The position numbers were made by a program, and so were the translations under genes. Source: Curtobacterium flaccumfaciens (GTDB taxonomy: Bacteria > Actinomycetota > Actinomycetes > Actinomycetales > Microbacteriaceae). Taken from it: DNA of 64,000 nt. The stretch is taken from contig NZ_JABMCF010000036.1 of assembly GCF_013359815.1 (NCBI RefSeq), forward strand, positions 62,001 through 126,000, written 5' to 3'. This document shows, in pieces, positions 61,662-64,000 of the stretch; position 1 is the stretch's first letter; the number at the start of each line of letters is the position of its first letter. The notes under the pieces are model-generated. The model was not told the origin of the DNA, ran no database searches, and saw only the letters and a list, made by a program, of their open reading frames with translations.

Positions 61662-62242
61662 CGGCTCGAGACGGGGCGGTCGTACCGCGCGCCCTGCGGG
61701 TTCGAGGGCAGCAGGCCGAAGACGATTCCGACGATGCCGACGAAGAGGGCGATGATCCACAGCGCACCGGGGAGGTTCGCATCGTGCAGCCGGCGCCAGC
61801 CGAGGGCGAGCGTCGGAACGATGATCGCGAGGCCCCAGAGCAGGAACAGGATGCCCGAGATGACGAACAGCGCCGACGGCTCGGTGACGGTCGACTGGAC
61901 GCTGGTGGACGTCGCGGTCGACATCGACACGGTCGAGCGCTCCGAGGTGCCGATACCGATGCCGTACAGGATGCTGAGGACGATGACCACGATCGCGTTG
62001 GCGAGGTACCACCACCAGAACTCGCTCCGGCTGGCACGACCGCTGAACGTGGCGTACTTCTTGAAGAAGCGGCCGACGGCCTTGCCGAACGAGATCCCGT
62101 ACCACGGCGCCCAGAGCGGCGGTTCACCGTTCGGTCCGGTCGGCGGCTGCTGGCCGTACTGCGGTGCGCCGCCGTACTGCGGTGCGCCACCGAACTGGGC
62201 GTTCGGCTGGTTGTTCGGATCCTGCGGGTACTGGTCGCTCAC
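61658..62242 (-). CDS. DUF805 membrane protein (middle copy)
   Basis: 194 residues from GTG 62242. N-terminus [41 protein letters not shown] is a short Gln/Tyr-rich tail without long repeats; then [47 protein letters not shown] and [21 protein letters not shown], the DUF805 hallmarks, with four helices. Overlaps the downstream copy by 4 nt. Confidence 0.9.
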   Translation of the reverse strand: MSDQYPQDPNNQPNAQFGGAPQYGGAPQYGQQPPTGPNGEPPLWAPWYGISFGKAVGRFFKKYATFSGRASRSEFWWWYLANAIVVIVLSILYGIGIGTSERSTVSMSTATSTSVQSTVTEPSALFVISGILFLLWGLAIIVPTLALGWRRLHDANLPGALWIIALFVGIVGIVFGLLPSNPQGARYDRPVSSR

Positions 62243-62324
62243 GTGGTCCCCCTCGAGTGTTGGCTGATGGTCGCGTCTGAGTCAACCAGAACTGCCGAAC
62301 GGCGGTCAGGACCGGTACCGCGCG

Positions 62325-62861
62325 TCACCCCTGCAGCGGACGGTCGTACTGCTGCCCCTGCGGGTTCGACGACATCAGGCCGATGATCAGCGAGAACAGG
62401 ATGCCGATCGGCGGGATGATGAACAACAGGGCGAGCAGGCCACTGAGGTTGACGTCGTGCAGCCGTCGCACGGTCAGCGCGATGAAGCCGAGCGCGCAGG
62501 CCAGGCTCCAGAGGCTGCCGAGTCCGTCCGAACCGTCGTCGACGAACGGCAGCACGTCGAACCCGCTCCCGATGATGCCGGCGGCAGCCGAACCGATCAG
62601 GTACCAGAGCGCCCAGAACCAGTACTCCGACTGACTGGCCCGACCGTCGAAGCGCACGTACTTCTTCCAGAAGCGCAAGAACGCCTGGGGGAAGGGGATG
62701 CCGTACCAGGGTGCCCAGAGCGGTGGCTCGGACCTCCCACCACTCGCTCGACCCGGACCGGGCTGCCCGTACTGCCCCGGAGGCTGCTGCCCCCACGGTT
62801 GCTGTCCGTACGGGCCCTGCTGCTGGCCGTACGGGTCACGGGGCGGGTACTGGTCGCTCAT
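62325..62861 (-). CDS. DUF805 membrane protein (first copy)
   Basis: 178 residues from ATG 62861 with GGAAGGA upstream. N-terminal SDQYPPRDPYGQQQGPYGQQPWGQQPPGQYGQP, then [45 protein letters not shown]-terminal LTVRRLHDVNLSGLLALLFIIPPIGILF and SNPQGQQYDRP. Likely the most upstream gene of a three-gene leftward set; 82 nt separate it from the middle copy. Confidence 0.9.
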   Translation of the reverse strand: MSDQYPPRDPYGQQQGPYGQQPWGQQPPGQYGQPGPGRASGGRSEPPLWAPWYGIPFPQAFLRFWKKYVRFDGRASQSEYWFWALWYLIGSAAAGIIGSGFDVLPFVDDGSDGLGSLWSLACALGFIALTVRRLHDVNLSGLLALLFIIPPIGILFSLIIGLMSSNPQGQQYDRPLQG

Positions 62862-62891
62862 CGGTGGGTTCCTTCCGGCGCGGCTGTCGGT

Positions 62892-62906
62892 CCACACAGA
62901 GTGTGG
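62892..62906. promoter_or_regulatory. Small palindrome upstream of DUF805 genes
   Basis: CCACAC-AGA-GTGTGG, about 30 nt before the first DUF805 start. Possible operator; no partner known. Confidence 0.3.
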
Positions 62907-62981
62907 CACTCCCCCGCCCCGGTGAGCGTCATCCGCCCGGACGACACCTGACCCGACCGAGGACCTGGCCCGACGATGCTG

Positions 62982-63914
62982 TCAGGGCAGGAGCGCGAGC
63001 TTGCCCCCGGGGTGCCCGGACTCCAGCAGCTCCGCCGCCGCCTTCGCCTCGGCCAGCGGGAAGGTCCGCGCCACCGGGACCTCGAGCTGTCCGGCACCGG
63101 CGAGGTCGATGAGCCGCTGCCGCACCGAGTCCCGGAACGCCTTGCTGGCCGGCTGCGCGCCGCCCACCGCGGCGATCCCGTCCGATGCGGCCCGCGCCTG
63201 CGCGGCGATCGTCACGATCCGTGACCGGTCCGCGACCAACGCGAGCGAGACGTCGACGGCCTCGTCGGTACCGACGCAGTCCAGTGCCACGTCGATGCCG
63301 GAGGGTGCGAGATCACGGACACGCGCCTCCAGGCCGTCGCCGTACGCGACCCACTCGCCACCGAAGCGTCGCACGACGTCCGCACCACGCTCCGACGCGG
63401 TGCCGATGACGCGGGTGCCGAGCAGCCGCAGCTGCTGGAGCAGGCTGACGCCGACCGCGCCCGAGGCGCCGTGCACCAGGACGGTGTCACGCCCCTCGGC
63501 GCGGGTGACGCGGAGCATGTCGGCGGCGGTCGAGCCGGCGAGGAGCAGGTTGGCGGCCTCCGGGAAGCCGAGCGAAGCGGGCTTCGCGAAGACGTCGGCC
63601 GCGGGCACCGTGACCGACTCGGCCCAGCCGCCGCTGACGCGGAAGGCGAGGACCTCGTCGCCGACCGCTCCCCCACCGGACGCGATCTCGGTGTCGGGGC
63701 CGACGGCGGACAGGAAGCCGGCGACCTCGTACCCGACGGCGATCGGCAGGTCCGCGGCGTCGCCCTGGCGGGTGTGCTTGGTGTCTGCGGGGTTCATGCC
63801 GGCGGCGCGGACGGCGATCGTGACCTCGCCGGTGCTGGGTGCCGGCACCTCGGTGTCGACGTACTCCAGGACTTCGCTGCCGCCGAACCGTGGGGCCACC
63901 CAGTGCTTCGTCAT
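62982..63914 (-). CDS. NADPH:quinone-reductase-like oxidoreductase (MDR, zinc-free)
   Basis: 310 residues. GroES-like N-terminal part (VAPRFGGSEVLEYVDTEVPAPSTGEVTIAVRAAGMNPADTKHTRQGD), then the NADPH Rossmann part with DTVLVHGASGAVGVSLLQQLRLLGTRVIGTASERGAD and DVALDCVGTDEAV. Zinc-binding Cys and His of alcohol dehydrogenases are absent, so it fits the quinone oxidoreductase group. Leaderless ATG with TACCGT seven bases upstream. Stands alone. Confidence 0.93.
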   Translation of the reverse strand: MTKHWVAPRFGGSEVLEYVDTEVPAPSTGEVTIAVRAAGMNPADTKHTRQGDAADLPIAVGYEVAGFLSAVGPDTEIASGGGAVGDEVLAFRVSGGWAESVTVPAADVFAKPASLGFPEAANLLLAGSTAADMLRVTRAEGRDTVLVHGASGAVGVSLLQQLRLLGTRVIGTASERGADVVRRFGGEWVAYGDGLEARVRDLAPSGIDVALDCVGTDEAVDVSLALVADRSRIVTIAAQARAASDGIAAVGGAQPASKAFRDSVRQRLIDLAGAGQLEVPVARTFPLAEAKAAAELLESGHPGGKLALLP

Positions 63915-63921
63915 GCGGGCG

Positions 63922-63927
63922 ACGGTA
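63922..63927 (-). promoter_or_regulatory. -10 box TACCGT, oxidoreductase (leaderless)
   Basis: TACCGT on the minus strand, 7 nt before the ATG at 63914. Confidence 0.5.
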
Positions 63928-63948
63928 CGCGTCGCGACCCCGGAACGG

Positions 63949-63986
63949 ACGGGAGGCCCGTCACCAGCTGGTGACGGGCCTCCCGT
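63949..63986. terminator. 38-nt perfect palindrome, GGGAGGCCCG family
   Basis: ACGGGAGGCCCGTCACCAG (63949-63967) is followed directly by its exact complement. It probably ends a leftward gene beyond the window edge. Confidence 0.68.
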
Positions 63987-64000
63987 TCGTCCGTGCGGAC

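Overview
The window comes from a high-GC Gram-positive actinobacterium of the family Microbacteriaceae, and a plant- or soil-associated genus such as Curtobacterium fits best. This rests on the very high GC, the purE/purK/GtrA neighbourhood, the accD-accE ... maf-accA neighbourhood, many TANNNT -10 boxes 6-8 nt in front of start codons (leaderless mRNAs), and secreted GH6, GH16 and GH25 hydrolases. The genus is an inference; no rRNA or marker search was possible. About 56 protein-coding genes are supported. I saw no tRNA, rRNA, IS element, prophage or CRISPR array.

Layout. 1-11.5 kb: cell-surface polysaccharide locus. A glycosyltransferase, rmlA and rmlC run leftward; a GT2, two DUF2142-type membrane proteins, rmlB and rmlD run rightward from a shared divergent control region; a GT4 follows. 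11.5-16.1 kb: secreted GH16, a small membrane protein, purE, a glycosyltransferase and a secreted GH6 cellulase. 16.3-25.7 kb: purK, GtrA flippase, a third DUF2142 protein, a YbhN-like protein, a GT-C-like membrane protein, an acyltransferase-3, a GH25 lysozyme and a small membrane protein. 25.8-29.7 kb: polysaccharide pyruvyltransferase, divergent GT4 and UDP-glucose dehydrogenase. 29.7-33.0 kb: a bPH2-domain protein, birA, and acyl-CoA carboxylase beta and epsilon subunits. 33.0-33.7 kb: no gene, but a good ncRNA candidate. 33.7-36.7 kb: a response regulator, a sensor kinase and a second kinase-like membrane protein. 36.9-40.8 kb: RNA uracil methyltransferase, maf (with an odd insertion) and the biotinylated carboxylase alpha subunit. 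40.8-42.0 kb: a solitary AbiEi/nuclease-like gene bracketed by two matching 70-nt hairpin elements. 42.0-53.8 kb: nucleoside uptake and salvage (BMP lipoprotein, ABC ATPase, two permeases, cdd, deoA, add, PTS-like IIA and IIB, purine nucleoside phosphorylase, phosphohexomutase). 54-56.5 kb: mannose-1-phosphate guanylyltransferase and a divergent mannosyltransferase-like GT. 56.5-60.1 kb: sdhCDAB. 60.1-64 kb: a TNT-like protein, three DUF805 membrane proteins and an NADPH:quinone-type oxidoreductase.

How it fits together: dTDP-rhamnose, GDP-mannose and UDP-glucuronate supply, several GTs, lipid-carrier-type membrane proteins and a pyruvyltransferase point to synthesis and decoration of a cell-wall or capsular glycan. 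The nucleoside block imports nucleosides, deaminates and phosphorolyses them, and may send the pentose phosphate onward through the mutase. BirA sits divergently beside the biotin-dependent carboxylase genes it would serve.

Most notable non-coding signals: a family of co-varying GGGAGGCCCG palindromes at gene ends, one copy of which lies inside the maf coding sequence; the twin 70-nt hairpins around the nuclease-like gene; a 26-27-bp-period palindrome array upstream of the nucleoside ABC ATPase; and the ncRNA candidate at 33.2 kb.
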